NCBI RefSeq assembly: GCF_000176035.2
Contig: NC_015675.1
Location: 6,762,001 to 6,826,000 of the forward strand
Length of the DNA stretch: 64,000 bases
Reading direction: 5' to 3'
From: Mesorhizobium opportunistum WSM2075
GTDB lineage: Bacteria > Pseudomonadota > Alphaproteobacteria > Rhizobiales > Rhizobiaceae
Shown in pieces: positions 8,012 through 16,360 of the stretch; the stretch's first letter is position 1, and every line of letters begins with the position of its first letter. A program made the translations under genes and the position numbers. The notes beneath the pieces are model-generated. The model was not told where the DNA came from and searched no databases. It was given only the letters and a program-made list of their open reading frames with translations.

Positions 8012-8269
8012 ATGGATTTGCTGGATATGAAACTGGCCAAGGCCAGGCAGAATGTCGGCCGGGCGAAGCTGGATCTCGAACGTGCTGAAGAATTGCTCGG
8101 AGACGACTGCGGCATCGGCATCAGCTTGGCGTTGTGCGGCCGGATACGGTCCGCTCAACGCCGGGTGAGCGAGGCCAAGCGACAGATGATGAAGATCGAC
8201 CCGCCAGCCCGGAAGGCTTCGGCACGACTCGGCGCACCAAGTCGAGCACGCACTGGCAAAGCTGGCTGA
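8012..8269 (+). CDS. Small coiled-coil-like basic protein
   Basis: 85 residues. The first 65 form a heptad-like helix (LLDMKLAKARQNVGRAKLDL, then RIRSAQRRVSEAKRQMMKI) broken by a GDDCGIGIS turn, so a helical hairpin is likely; the C-terminus is basic. The start was chosen for GGAG upstream and the EcfG-type promoter at 7947. Function unknown. Confidence 0.5.
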   Translation: MDLLDMKLAKARQNVGRAKLDLERAEELLGDDCGIGISLALCGRIRSAQRRVSEAKRQMMKIDPPARKASARLGAPSRARTGKAG

Positions 8270-8460
8270 GGCAAACATGGCCGACCGCGTGCAGCGATTG
8301 GCCGGCGTCGCGACTGTCGATCTTCTCCCCAAGACCCCGTTGCGACTTCCCCCGCGATCTGGCGGAACAACTTTGCTCTGATCCACCCGTGTCGGGATTC
8401 AATTTGCTTGGCGCCCCCTCAACCCTAGGGCAAACTTCCCTTGGGGCTGCAGGAGGTGAA

Positions 8461-8901
8461 ATGAGAGCACGCGCAGCTACGCTCGGCGATCTCGAGGACG
8501 TCTTTCATGGCCTCTCCAAGCGGATGTCGGACGAGTACGTCGCCGCCGGCAAGGACAGCAAGATCGCCTACGACAATCTGATGATGAATTTGAAGGAAGG
8601 CCGTGCGCACGCGCTGATCGAGGGCGAGAAGGCGGTGGCGATCATCGCCTGGCATGAAAGCAGCGACGCCGCCGATACGCTGTTCGCCGCGCAGGATGAT
8701 TTCTTCCGGGCCTCGACCGTCCGCTTCTGCAAGCGGCATATCAGGCATATCCAGGCGCTGGCCGGTAACCTTCCCATCCACTCGCGCAGTTGGCTCAAGG
8801 GGCCCGATGTCGCCAGATGGTTTCACATCATCGGCTACGTCGAGCGCGGCCAGGAGAACGGCGCCAATCTGTTCGAACTGCCGCCAGCCCGCGCCAGCTA
8901 A
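8461..8901 (+). CDS. GNAT-like protein resembling podovirus internal (gp13-type) proteins
   Basis: 146 residues with a GNAT-like outline: RAATLGDLEDVFHGLSKR at the N-terminus, HALIEGEKAVAIIAWHES in the middle, and a C-terminal DVARWFHIIGYVERG. This order resembles the short acetyltransferase-like proteins carried by T7-like phages, but no other phage genes are here. AGGAGGTGAA precedes the ATG. No catalytic residues can be assigned with confidence. Confidence 0.5.
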   Translation: MRARAATLGDLEDVFHGLSKRMSDEYVAAGKDSKIAYDNLMMNLKEGRAHALIEGEKAVAIIAWHESSDAADTLFAAQDDFFRASTVRFCKRHIRHIQALAGNLPIHSRSWLKGPDVARWFHIIGYVERGQENGANLFELPPARAS

Positions 8902-9144
8902 GGAACCCTGGCGGCAGGTGTTGCTCCTTGCCGCAAACGCCGCCTGCACCTCGCCAGGTCCGCGCAAATTCGTCGTCACCGTCTTCGGCTCCAAGCCCTT
9001 CGACTGGGTAGCCTTGCGGATTGCACACTCGGCCACCTATTGACTGTCTCAGCAAGCGGCTTGCGCAGGGCGACGATTGGCGGGATGTTGCTGAAGGGCA
9101 ACCGGAGCCAACCGGCAGGCCGAGATCGATATGGCTGCTGGAAA

Positions 9145-9633
9145 ATGTCGCGAGCTTGCTTCGCCTTTCTTGTCTTTGTTGCCTTGCTGACGCCGGTAGA
9201 GGCAAGCGAGCGTATGTCTCATCTGCTTGACCGCTCGAACCTGGCGATCGCCTATTTTCGCGAATCGGATCTTGTGACCGCATACACGACTGCAATGGCG
9301 CATTTCCGTCTGCAGCTCGCAGGACGTGCCGGCGAAACCAATCTTGCGGTCCCTCTCGAACCATCGCTTTTGCGGGCGGAATTCCGTGCGCGGACATGGC
9401 GCTCGGCGGATGGCAGCTTGTTGCAAGGCTTCGCCGGCAAGGGCGGCTTCCGGTTGACTATCGGCAACTGCCTGGCGCGTATCTGCGCCGCCAGCGAATG
9501 CAGCGATGCCGGTTGGCCGGTCTACGCCTGCAGCGACGGACGCAAGCGCAAGATGTCCGTCACGGATTTTGTGACGGCAAGATTCGATGGCATCCCCTAT
9601 CGTCGATTGAGCGCGCCCCCCTCACAGGAATGA
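9145..9633 (+). CDS. Predicted secreted protein, unknown function
   Basis: 162 residues with an N-terminal signal peptide (ACFAFLVFVALLTPVEA) and four cysteines in the C-terminal third (CLARIC, CSDAGWPVYAC) that could form two disulfides in the periplasm. The chosen ATG gives a normal signal peptide; the ribosome site is poor. The gene is convergent with the downstream esterase. Not recognised. Confidence 0.45.
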   Translation: MSRACFAFLVFVALLTPVEASERMSHLLDRSNLAIAYFRESDLVTAYTTAMAHFRLQLAGRAGETNLAVPLEPSLLRAEFRARTWRSADGSLLQGFAGKGGFRLTIGNCLARICAASECSDAGWPVYACSDGRKRKMSVTDFVTARFDGIPYRRLSAPPSQE

Positions 9634-9642
9634 TGGCGCTTC

Positions 9643-10554
9643 TTACCGAGGCAGGCGTTCGGCAGCGGCAATATTCCCTTGCCGCACCGCGAACGCCGCC
9701 TGCAAAGCTCGGTTGACTGTCACAGGCAGGATCGACATGTGGTTCTCGCCGGCGTGCAGTTCGAAGCTCGCGCGTATCCCGGGCAAAGCGTCGAGGCGCT
9801 CCGCCATCGCCCGGGCGAATTCGTCGGTGCGCGTCAGCTTTTTCTGCTCAAGGCGCTTTTGTTCGTCGTCGGCACCGATTTGGAATGGTGCCAATTTCCC
9901 GGTCTCATATTCGCCTGCCGACAGGATGACATTGGCCGTCAGGCCATCGGGAACAGCCGCTTCGAAAGTTTCCAGGAAACGGTCGATGGCGCGGTCCTCC
10001 CAATAGATGGCGGGGCTGGCCGCGATGAAGGTCCGGAACGAAAGCGGGCGCGTGAACAAGGCGTAGAGGGCGAACAGACCGCCGAAGGAGTGGCCATAGA
10101 GTGCCTGGCGCTTCCCGTCGATCCTGGTCCGGCCAGCGACCCACGGCTTCAATTCGTCTTCGATGAAGGCCAGGAAATTCCCTGCCCCGCCGGTCCTGAC
10201 TTCGGATGTGCCCTCGTGGAAGGGCGGATAGGTTTTGCCGGGCGGCGGGCCGAGGTCCCATGAGCGGCGCAGCGGGTCGTAGGCGCTCTCGACGGGATAG
10301 CCGATGGCGACGATGACGCCCCAGCCGACATTGGTGCCCAGGGGATAGAAGGCCTGCGCGCGCATGGCGTCGGCCGCCGTGGCGATGACGGCGTTGCCGT
10401 CGGTCATGTAGAGCACCGGCCAGCCGGCCTCGGGCGCCGGGCCTGATGGCACATGGATGAAGACCCGCCAGGGATCGCCACCCCCGACCGGCACAATATC
10501 ATGCATGGTGGTGTCGGCAATCAGGGCGGGCGACGCCTGCGGCGAGACGGTCAT
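9643..10554 (-). CDS. Siderophore esterase-type alpha/beta hydrolase
   Basis: 303 residues, esterase D / IroE-like. The nucleophile elbow GHSFGG (about residue 165), a preceding conserved YMTDGNAV strand and a C-terminal GENHMS carrying the catalytic His give a complete triad. This family hydrolyses ferric tri-ester siderophores to free iron. The gene starts 22 bases after the fhuB-like stop, so it is the last gene of the siderophore operon and probably acts on cargo imported by FhuB/FhuD. Location, cytoplasm or periplasm, is uncertain; no clear signal peptide. Confidence 0.8.
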   Translation of the reverse strand: MTVSPQASPALIADTTMHDIVPVGGGDPWRVFIHVPSGPAPEAGWPVLYMTDGNAVIATAADAMRAQAFYPLGTNVGWGVIVAIGYPVESAYDPLRRSWDLGPPPGKTYPPFHEGTSEVRTGGAGNFLAFIEDELKPWVAGRTRIDGKRQALYGHSFGGLFALYALFTRPLSFRTFIAASPAIYWEDRAIDRFLETFEAAVPDGLTANVILSAGEYETGKLAPFQIGADDEQKRLEQKKLTRTDEFARAMAERLDALPGIRASFELHAGENHMSILPVTVNRALQAAFAVRQGNIAAAERLPR

Positions 10555-10576
10555 GGCTCTTCTCCAGGGGACAAAA

Positions 10577-12628
10577 TCAGCGGCGGCGCAGCAGCCACAT
10601 CAGCACCGGGCCGCCGATCAGCGTGGCGACGAGGCCAGCCGGGATCTGGCGCGGGAAGATGGCGGTGCGGCCGATCCAGTCGGCGGCAACCATGATCAGC
10701 GCGCCGGCGAGCACCGCGCCGACGGCTTGCGGCAGTGCGCGGGCGAGGCCGAGACGGCGGGCAAGATGGGGCGCCATCAGGCCGATGAAGGTCAGCGGCC
10801 CGACCACCAGGGTCGAGGCCGCGGTGAGTGCGGCGACCATCAAAAGCACGAGGAGCCGCGCCGCGCTCAGATTGACGCCGAGGCCTTGCACGGCAGCGGA
10901 CCCAAGCGGCAGCATGTCCAGCCAGCGCATGAAGAGCGGAGCAAGCAAGAACAGGCAAAAGGCGATCGCCGAGGTCAAAAGCGCCGAGTTCGCATCGACG
11001 CCATAGGTCGAGCCGGTCAGCCAGTTGAGCAAAAGCATGGCGCGCGGATCTCCGGTGGCGGTGAGCACCAGGATCAGCGCGTCGAACAGGGCCGTCAGGG
11101 CAACGCCGGCAAGCAGCAGCCGCTCCGGCGCATAGGCGGCGCGGCGGCCGATCGCCAGCGTCACCAGCAGCGCGGCGAAGGCACCGATGGTGGCGGCCGC
11201 GGTCTGGACGGGGCGGCCCGCATCGGACAGCGAAAACAGCGCCACCATCATGCCGAGCGCGGCGCCGGCGCTGATGCCAAGCACTTCGGGGCTGGCCATC
11301 GGGTTGCCGGTCAGCCGCTGCATCATAAGCCCGGCCAGCGCCAGCATTGCGCCGGCGGCAAGCGCGGCGCACACCCTGGGCAACCGCCAGGACAGCAAGG
11401 GCTGCAGCTGGTCGCCGGACGCGAATGTCCAGCCATGCGGCCCCGGTGCATAGAGCAAGGCCAGCGCGAGCAGCAGAAGCAGGAGGCCGCCTATCGCCGC
11501 AAGCGCCAGGCCGGGCCGACGGGCACGCGGCAGGTGCTCCGAGCCCAGCGACAGCGTCTCGGTGGCAAGTTTCAGGCGCGGCAGCAGCCAGAGCAGCAGC
11601 GGCGCGCCGAGAAGTGCTGTCATTGCGCCGGTCGGCAGCAGATCGCCCTGCGGGCCGGTCGCGACCTGCACGCCCTGGTCGACGGTCCACAGCAAGGCGC
11701 CGCCGATCAGCGGCGCCATCAAGAGCTGCTGGCCGAGACGCCGGGCGCCGCCGATGCGCGCCAGGGTCGCGGCGGCGAGGCCGACGAAACCGATGACGCC
11801 GACAGCGGCGACGACAAAGGCGATGAGGGCGACGGCGGCCGCCAGGCCGGCGAAGCGCCAGACGCCGAGCGGAACGCCCAGGCTGCGCGCGCCTTCGTCG
11901 CCGAGGCCAAGCAAGGTCAGCGGCCGCGCCATCAGGCCGATCGCCAGCGCCGTGCCGCCCAGGCGCGGCAAGAGCCACAGCGTCGTCGACCAGTCCTGCT
12001 GGCCGAGCGAACCGGCGCCCCAGATGAACAGGCTGGCCAGCCATTCATGCCGCAGCACCACCAGCGCCGCGCCGATGGCGCCGGCATAGAGGCTGACGAC
12101 AAGTCCGGCCAGCACGACCGCAAGCGGCGACAGCCCCTTGTGCCAGGACAACGCGAAGACCGCGGCCAGGGCCGTGAACGCGCCGGCCAGCGCCACCCAT
12201 TCGCGGCCGAAGGCAAGCAGCGACGGCGCAAGAAGCGTCGTGAGCGCCAGCGCCAGATAGGCGCCGGCCGAGACGCCGACGGTTTCAGGCGAGGCGAGCG
12301 GGTTGCGGAGAACCTGCTGCAGCACCGTGCCGGCTAGGCCGAGTGCCGCGCCACAGAGCAGGCTGACGGCAAGCCGGGGCAGGAAGGCGTAGTGGACGAG
12401 CACCTGCCGCATGTCTCCGATATCGGGGCTTGCAAGCGCATTGAGCCAGAGTGCCGGCGGCAATTGCACGATCATGTTGGAAAGGCTTGCGGCAGCGGCG
12501 ACGCCGACAAGCACGGCGCAGAGCAGGATCGCGCCCGCCGGATATTTCTTGAGGATAGGAAACGACGACGCACAAACTGGCGGGGCGAGGCTGGTGTCGT
12601 CGGACAAGATTGCCTCCTGCTCAGCCAC
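10577..12628 (-). CDS. fhuB: Fused FecCD-type ferric siderophore permease
   Basis: 683 residues made of two tandem FecCD permease halves (about 1-340 and 350-683), each with ten or so membrane helices. Typical motifs occur twice: GLAGTVLQQVLRNPLASPE in the first half and GLMMQRLTGNPMASPEVLGI in the second, and FVGLAAATLAR / FIGLMAPHLARR near each end. The fusion is characteristic of FhuB. The start overlaps the 3' end of the binding-protein gene by eight bases. No ATPase gene is adjacent, so it must use one encoded elsewhere. Confidence 0.88.
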   Translation of the reverse strand: MAEQEAILSDDTSLAPPVCASSFPILKKYPAGAILLCAVLVGVAAAASLSNMIVQLPPALWLNALASPDIGDMRQVLVHYAFLPRLAVSLLCGAALGLAGTVLQQVLRNPLASPETVGVSAGAYLALALTTLLAPSLLAFGREWVALAGAFTALAAVFALSWHKGLSPLAVVLAGLVVSLYAGAIGAALVVLRHEWLASLFIWGAGSLGQQDWSTTLWLLPRLGGTALAIGLMARPLTLLGLGDEGARSLGVPLGVWRFAGLAAAVALIAFVVAAVGVIGFVGLAAATLARIGGARRLGQQLLMAPLIGGALLWTVDQGVQVATGPQGDLLPTGAMTALLGAPLLLWLLPRLKLATETLSLGSEHLPRARRPGLALAAIGGLLLLLLALALLYAPGPHGWTFASGDQLQPLLSWRLPRVCAALAAGAMLALAGLMMQRLTGNPMASPEVLGISAGAALGMMVALFSLSDAGRPVQTAAATIGAFAALLVTLAIGRRAAYAPERLLLAGVALTALFDALILVLTATGDPRAMLLLNWLTGSTYGVDANSALLTSAIAFCLFLLAPLFMRWLDMLPLGSAAVQGLGVNLSAARLLVLLMVAALTAASTLVVGPLTFIGLMAPHLARRLGLARALPQAVGAVLAGALIMVAADWIGRTAIFPRQIPAGLVATLIGGPVLMWLLRRR

Positions 12629-13553
12629 CGGCGGGCTCCGTCGTCAGCGCTTGCGCCAGCAGCCGGGCAAAACGGCTCGCCGAAGGCAGCGTGCCGAACA
12701 TCAGAACGGGGGCAAGACGCATGATCGAGCGGTTGCGCACGAAGGGCATGGCGTTCCAGACCTGGCTTTCGGTCAGCGTGCCGCCCGCCCCCTCCGGCAA
12801 GGGTTCGAGATAGGCAAGGCGCGCATCATCCGATGTCGCCAGCCCGTCGATGCCGACGGTTGCAAATCCCCAGTAATTGGTCTCGCCGGTCCAGGCGTTG
12901 CGGATGCCGATGCGGTCGAACACCGCCTGGAACAGGCTTTTCTCGCCGTAGACACGCACATTGCGCGGGTCGAGGAAGCTGACGACATAGATCGGCCTCG
13001 CCGACAGCGGCGCCAGCCGCTGCCTGACATCAGAAAAATGCGCCTCCGTTGCGGCGATCAGGGCTTCGCCTTCGCTTTCCCTGCCGACAAGCGCCGCCAA
13101 CTGTCGGGTCGCCTCGATGGCGCGCTGGTAGGGCTGGCCATCCGGCGTATAGATGCCGATCGTCGTCACCGGCGCCACGCGTTCGAGCAGCGGTTTGATG
13201 CCGTCGAGATAGGGGATGGAGAGAATGACGTCGGGACGAAGCTGCTGGAGGAATTCGAGATTGGGCTCCAGGATCGTGCCGATATCGGCAACCTGCGGCG
13301 GCAGCGGCGGCTCGACCACCCATTTTTCCCAGACCTCGCGGTCGGCGACGGCGACCGGCGTGACGCCGAGCATCAGCAAAGTCTCCGCCAGCCCATCGTC
13401 CAGGCAGACGACGCGCAGCGGCTTCGCGTCAGCCGGCCGAACCATGGTTGCGACCAAAGGCAGCACGAACAGCGCCAGCGCGCCGCGCCGAGTCATTCGA
13501 CCGCGCGGGCGATCGGCTGCCTTGCCCAGCCGGTTATCCTGATCTGTTTTCAA
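12621..13553 (-). CDS. fhuD: FhuD-like iron-siderophore binding protein
   Basis: Periplasmic binding protein of the iron-siderophore class, up to 310 residues. A twin-arginine-type signal is present (MTRRGALALFVLPLV, then ADA), and the body has RVVCLDDGLAETLLMLG, RPDVILSIPYLDG and the C-terminal binding lobe. Two starts are possible: a TTG at 13553 (coordinates given) and an ATG at 13496, which would put the RR pair at residues 3-4; neither has a good ribosome site. It is the first gene of the operon. A TGA-N9-TCA iron box lies upstream. Confidence 0.82.
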   Translation of the reverse strand: MKTDQDNRLGKAADRPRGRMTRRGALALFVLPLVATMVRPADAKPLRVVCLDDGLAETLLMLGVTPVAVADREVWEKWVVEPPLPPQVADIGTILEPNLEFLQQLRPDVILSIPYLDGIKPLLERVAPVTTIGIYTPDGQPYQRAIEATRQLAALVGRESEGEALIAATEAHFSDVRQRLAPLSARPIYVVSFLDPRNVRVYGEKSLFQAVFDRIGIRNAWTGETNYWGFATVGIDGLATSDDARLAYLEPLPEGAGGTLTESQVWNAMPFVRNRSIMRLAPVLMFGTLPSASRFARLLAQALTTEPAGG

Positions 13554-13599
13554 CGTGACGTGCCTGTCTGCGGATCTTGGCCCGAACGACCAATGCCGG

Positions 13600-13629
13600 T
13601 TGACTATAAAACATGATTTTCATAGTCAA
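13600..13629. promoter_or_regulatory. Candidate iron-responsive operator (RirA-type box) in a palindrome
   Basis: TTGACTAT and ATAGTCAA form perfect 8-base arms around a 14-base centre. Inside it TGA-N9-TCA (13614-13628) matches the rhizobial iron-responsive operator. It lies 47 bases before the first possible fhuD start, as expected for iron repression. Confidence 0.6.
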
Positions 13630-13692
13630 GATTGAAGATGTCCCAGGGGCCATCAATCTGGCGACTGCAGGCAGGCGCTGCGACTCGCGGCC

Positions 13693-13764
13693 GCAGTCGC
13701 AGTCGCAGTCGCAGTCGCAGTCGCAGTCGCAGTCGCAGTCGCAGTCGCAGTCGCAGTCGCAGTC
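13693..13764. repeat. Twelve-unit GCAGTC hexanucleotide repeat
   Basis: Twelve perfect head-to-tail GCAGTC units, followed by a partial unit. It lies about 65 bases upstream of the iron box, in a 380-base stretch (13554-13933) with no supported gene. The Arg-Ser or Ala-Thr repeat peptides that could be read from it have no gene-like context. Confidence 0.95.
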
Positions 13765-13933
13765 GCGAAGACCGGGGGCTGAATTGCGGTAGCGGTCAAG
13801 CCAGGTATCTGAAAAGACGGTGACAAGCGCCGCTGGAACGTGTTGAAGATGACACTCAGCACGTAGGGGACATACGATCGGGTTGCGCTCGGCAAGTGTT
13901 GATGGTTTGTTGCCGGTCAGCGGAGAACGAGTG

Positions 13934-14275
13934 ATGCGAGAATCCTTAGGTCAAGACGAGTATGGGTCGGCCAACCCTTTCGATCCGGACGACCTGCCAA
14001 ATCTGAACGCGATCGGGCCGGGAATCGGCAACAACGATTTCGAGAAATACGCGGTCGCCGTGATCATCGTGTTCGGCGCCCTGATCATTGGCGGGCTGAT
14101 GGCCGCATCGATGACCTTCGGCCACCGCAACGGCTTCCTTTTCGCGCTGGGCGGCGCCACATCGGCGTGGATCTCCGGAAACGCGCTTCTGCTCGACCGG
14201 CCGCGCATCTACGCGCTGTTCGTCGCCATCGCTGCCCTGATGCTGATCGCATCGACGATCACGCTGGTGACCTGA
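13934..14275 (+). CDS. Small membrane protein, unknown function
   Basis: 113 residues: a 37-residue acidic cytoplasmic head (DEYGSANPFDPDDLPN) then three hydrophobic helices (YAVAVIIVFGALIIGGLMAA; FLFALGGATSAWISGNALLL; IYALFVAIAALMLIASTITL). GGAGA lies nine bases before the ATG. Not recognised. Confidence 0.6.
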   Translation: MRESLGQDEYGSANPFDPDDLPNLNAIGPGIGNNDFEKYAVAVIIVFGALIIGGLMAASMTFGHRNGFLFALGGATSAWISGNALLLDRPRIYALFVAIAALMLIASTITLVT

Positions 14276-14324
14276 CGGCCCTCGCCGGGCTTTGAACCGG
14301 CGCTGTCCGAGAATCCGCCTGGAA

Positions 14325-16061
14325 TCAGTATCCGAGCGCCTCGCCTGAGGCCGCGCGGCTGTCGATGGCGCCATTGTAGCGCGCGCCGCCGCCCTTCCCG
14401 ATTTCCGCCAGGCTCTTGCCGCCAACGAGAATGCCGGCCGCCTGGCCCCAGGTCTGGTCGCTCAGATCGAGGTGATAGCCCATGCCGGCCAGCAGCCTTT
14501 CGGTGTCCGGCGACAGTCCGAACGGTTCGATGTAAACCGTGTCGGGCAGCCACTGATGGTGGATGCGCGGCGCGTCGATCGCTTCCTGGATGTTCATGCC
14601 ATGGTCGATGACGTTGACGATCGCTTCCAGCGTGATGGTGATGATGCGCGAGCCGCCAGGACTGCCGATGACCATGAACGGCTTGCCGTCCCTGGCGACG
14701 ATGGTCGGGCTCATCGATGACAGCGGCGTCTTCTTCGGCTGGATGGCGTTGGCCTCGCCCTGGACCAGTCCATAAAGGTTGGGCACGCCGGGCTTCTGGG
14801 TGAAATCGTCCATCTCGTTGTTGAGCAGGATGCCGGTGCCGTCGGCGACGACGCCGGCGCCGAACGAGCCGTTCAGCGTGTAGGTGACCGCGACCGCATT
14901 GCCGTCATTGTCGATGATGGAATAATGCGTCGTCTCCTTCGACTCGCCAAAGCCCTTCGGCATCAGGTCCTGCGAGACGCCGGCGCGGAACGGGTCGATC
15001 TTGTCGCGGATGTCCTTGGCGTAGCCTTTGTCGAGCAGCTTCGAGACCGGATTGTCGACGAAATCGGGATCGCCAAGTGCCGAATTGCGGTCGACATAGG
15101 CATGGCGCATGGCCTCGACCATGACATGAACCGTCTCGGCCGAACCAGCGCCGAGATAGGACAGCGGATAGCCTTCCAGCACGTTGAGTATCTCGCAGAT
15201 GATGACACCGCCCGAGCTTGGCGGCGGCGAGGATGTAATCTCGTAGCCGCGATAGCTGCAGGTCACCGGTTTGAGTTCGCGCACCGCATATTGCTCGAAA
15301 TCTGGTTTGGCCAGGATGCCGCCCTTGGCGCCGCTTGCCTTGACGATGGCGTCGGCGATGGCGCCTTTGTAGAATGCATCAGGACCTTTGTCGAAAATCG
15401 CCGAGAGCGAGGCGGCAAGATCAGGCTGGACCAGCCGCTCGCCGATGCCATAGGGCTTGCCATCGGGCTTCAGGAAAATGGCGGCCGCGGCGGGATCCTT
15501 GGCCAGCCGCTCCGCATTGCCGGCAAGTGACGCGGCATCGCCCTGGTTGAGGACGAAGCCGTCCTTGGCATAGGCAATCGCCGGCGCCATCAGGTCTTGC
15601 CGGGACAGCGTCCCATATTTTTCACGCGCCATCTCGAAGCCGGCCACCGAGCCCGGCACGCCGACGGCGAGGTAGCCGTCGAGGCTCGCCCCCTTCACCG
15701 GTTTGCCGTCCTTGTCCAGATACATGGTCTTGGTCGCCGCCAGCGGCGCGCGTTCGCGGAAATCGAGGAAAGTCGATTTGCCGTCCTTGAAGCGGATGGT
15801 CATGAACCCCCCGCCACCGATATTGCCGGCGTTCGGATAGACGACGGCGAGCGCATAACCCACCGCGACCGCCGCATCGACGGCATTGCCGCCCTTCTTC
15901 AACACCTCGACGCCGACTTCGGATGCCAGATGCTGGGCCGTCACCACCATGCCGTGTTCGCCCTTGGCCGGTGCCGGCGAGGCGGCGAAAGCCGCCACCG
16001 ACTGAAGGGTAAGCATCAACGATAGACTGACGGCGATCAGCGTTCTGCGGGTGAGCGGCAT
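14325..16061 (-). CDS. ggt: Gamma-glutamyltransferase precursor
   Basis: 578 residues, periplasmic. A signal peptide (LSLMLTLQSVAAFA) is followed by the N-terminal nucleophile hydrolase fold: VVTAQHLASEVGVEVLKKGG, AGNIGGGGF and FRERAP (substrate Arg). The autocleavage Thr is in KETTHYSIID near residue 385, and PLSSMSPTIV and GSPGGSRII complete the glutamate site. It cleaves gamma-glutamyl bonds such as that of glutathione. Transcribed alone, with an inverted-repeat element upstream. Confidence 0.93.
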   Translation of the reverse strand: MPLTRRTLIAVSLSLMLTLQSVAAFAASPAPAKGEHGMVVTAQHLASEVGVEVLKKGGNAVDAAVAVGYALAVVYPNAGNIGGGGFMTIRFKDGKSTFLDFRERAPLAATKTMYLDKDGKPVKGASLDGYLAVGVPGSVAGFEMAREKYGTLSRQDLMAPAIAYAKDGFVLNQGDAASLAGNAERLAKDPAAAAIFLKPDGKPYGIGERLVQPDLAASLSAIFDKGPDAFYKGAIADAIVKASGAKGGILAKPDFEQYAVRELKPVTCSYRGYEITSSPPPSSGGVIICEILNVLEGYPLSYLGAGSAETVHVMVEAMRHAYVDRNSALGDPDFVDNPVSKLLDKGYAKDIRDKIDPFRAGVSQDLMPKGFGESKETTHYSIIDNDGNAVAVTYTLNGSFGAGVVADGTGILLNNEMDDFTQKPGVPNLYGLVQGEANAIQPKKTPLSSMSPTIVARDGKPFMVIGSPGGSRIITITLEAIVNVIDHGMNIQEAIDAPRIHHQWLPDTVYIEPFGLSPDTERLLAGMGYHLDLSDQTWGQAAGILVGGKSLAEIGKGGGARYNGAIDSRAASGEALGY

Positions 16062-16150
16062 GGCGTGCCTCCGGGAGCGTGAGGGGTGCGCCTAGAAGAG
16101 CCTCTTGGGGTGGGTTAGTCCAGCCAATAATAACGGGTGGCGATCCTTCA

Positions 16151-16308
16151 CACCCCCCTCTGTCCTGCCGGACATCTCCCCCGCAAGGGGGGAGATCGGT
16201 TGTTGTCCCTGCTTTCGCCAATCTCCGACGTTGCAGGAAGAGCGCCGCCGATGAAGCGGCCAATCTCCCCCCTTGCGGGGGAGATGCCCGGCAGGGCAGA
16301 GGGGGGTG
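16151..16308. repeat. Intergenic inverted repeat, CTCCCCC-rich family, copy 1
   Basis: Two arms of about 50 bases (CACCCCCCTCTGTCCTGCC at the left and its near complement ending GGGGGGTG at the right), each itself able to form a CTCCCCCGCAAGGGGGGAG hairpin. The same element occurs at 55960-56132. It fills the ggt-rhaI gap. Confidence 0.85.
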
Positions 16309-16360
16309 CTCAAGTGCTGTCCTCGCCCCTGTCGGATCGACTGAAACGTCGAATTATGGG

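Noticed and set aside
8461..9633. Prophage remnant
   Set aside because: Only one protein has a phage-like outline; no structural, integrase or lysis genes accompany it.
10457..12337. A long open frame opposite fhuB (over 600 codons)
   Set aside because: It is antisense to a clear permease, its product is a low-complexity Gln/Arg/Gly/His-rich string, and it lacks any family motif; typical shadow frame of GC-rich DNA.
13632..13823. Arg-Ser repeat protein read from the hexamer tract
   Set aside because: The tract is open in several frames on both strands; no ribosome site or family. Better seen as a simple repeat.
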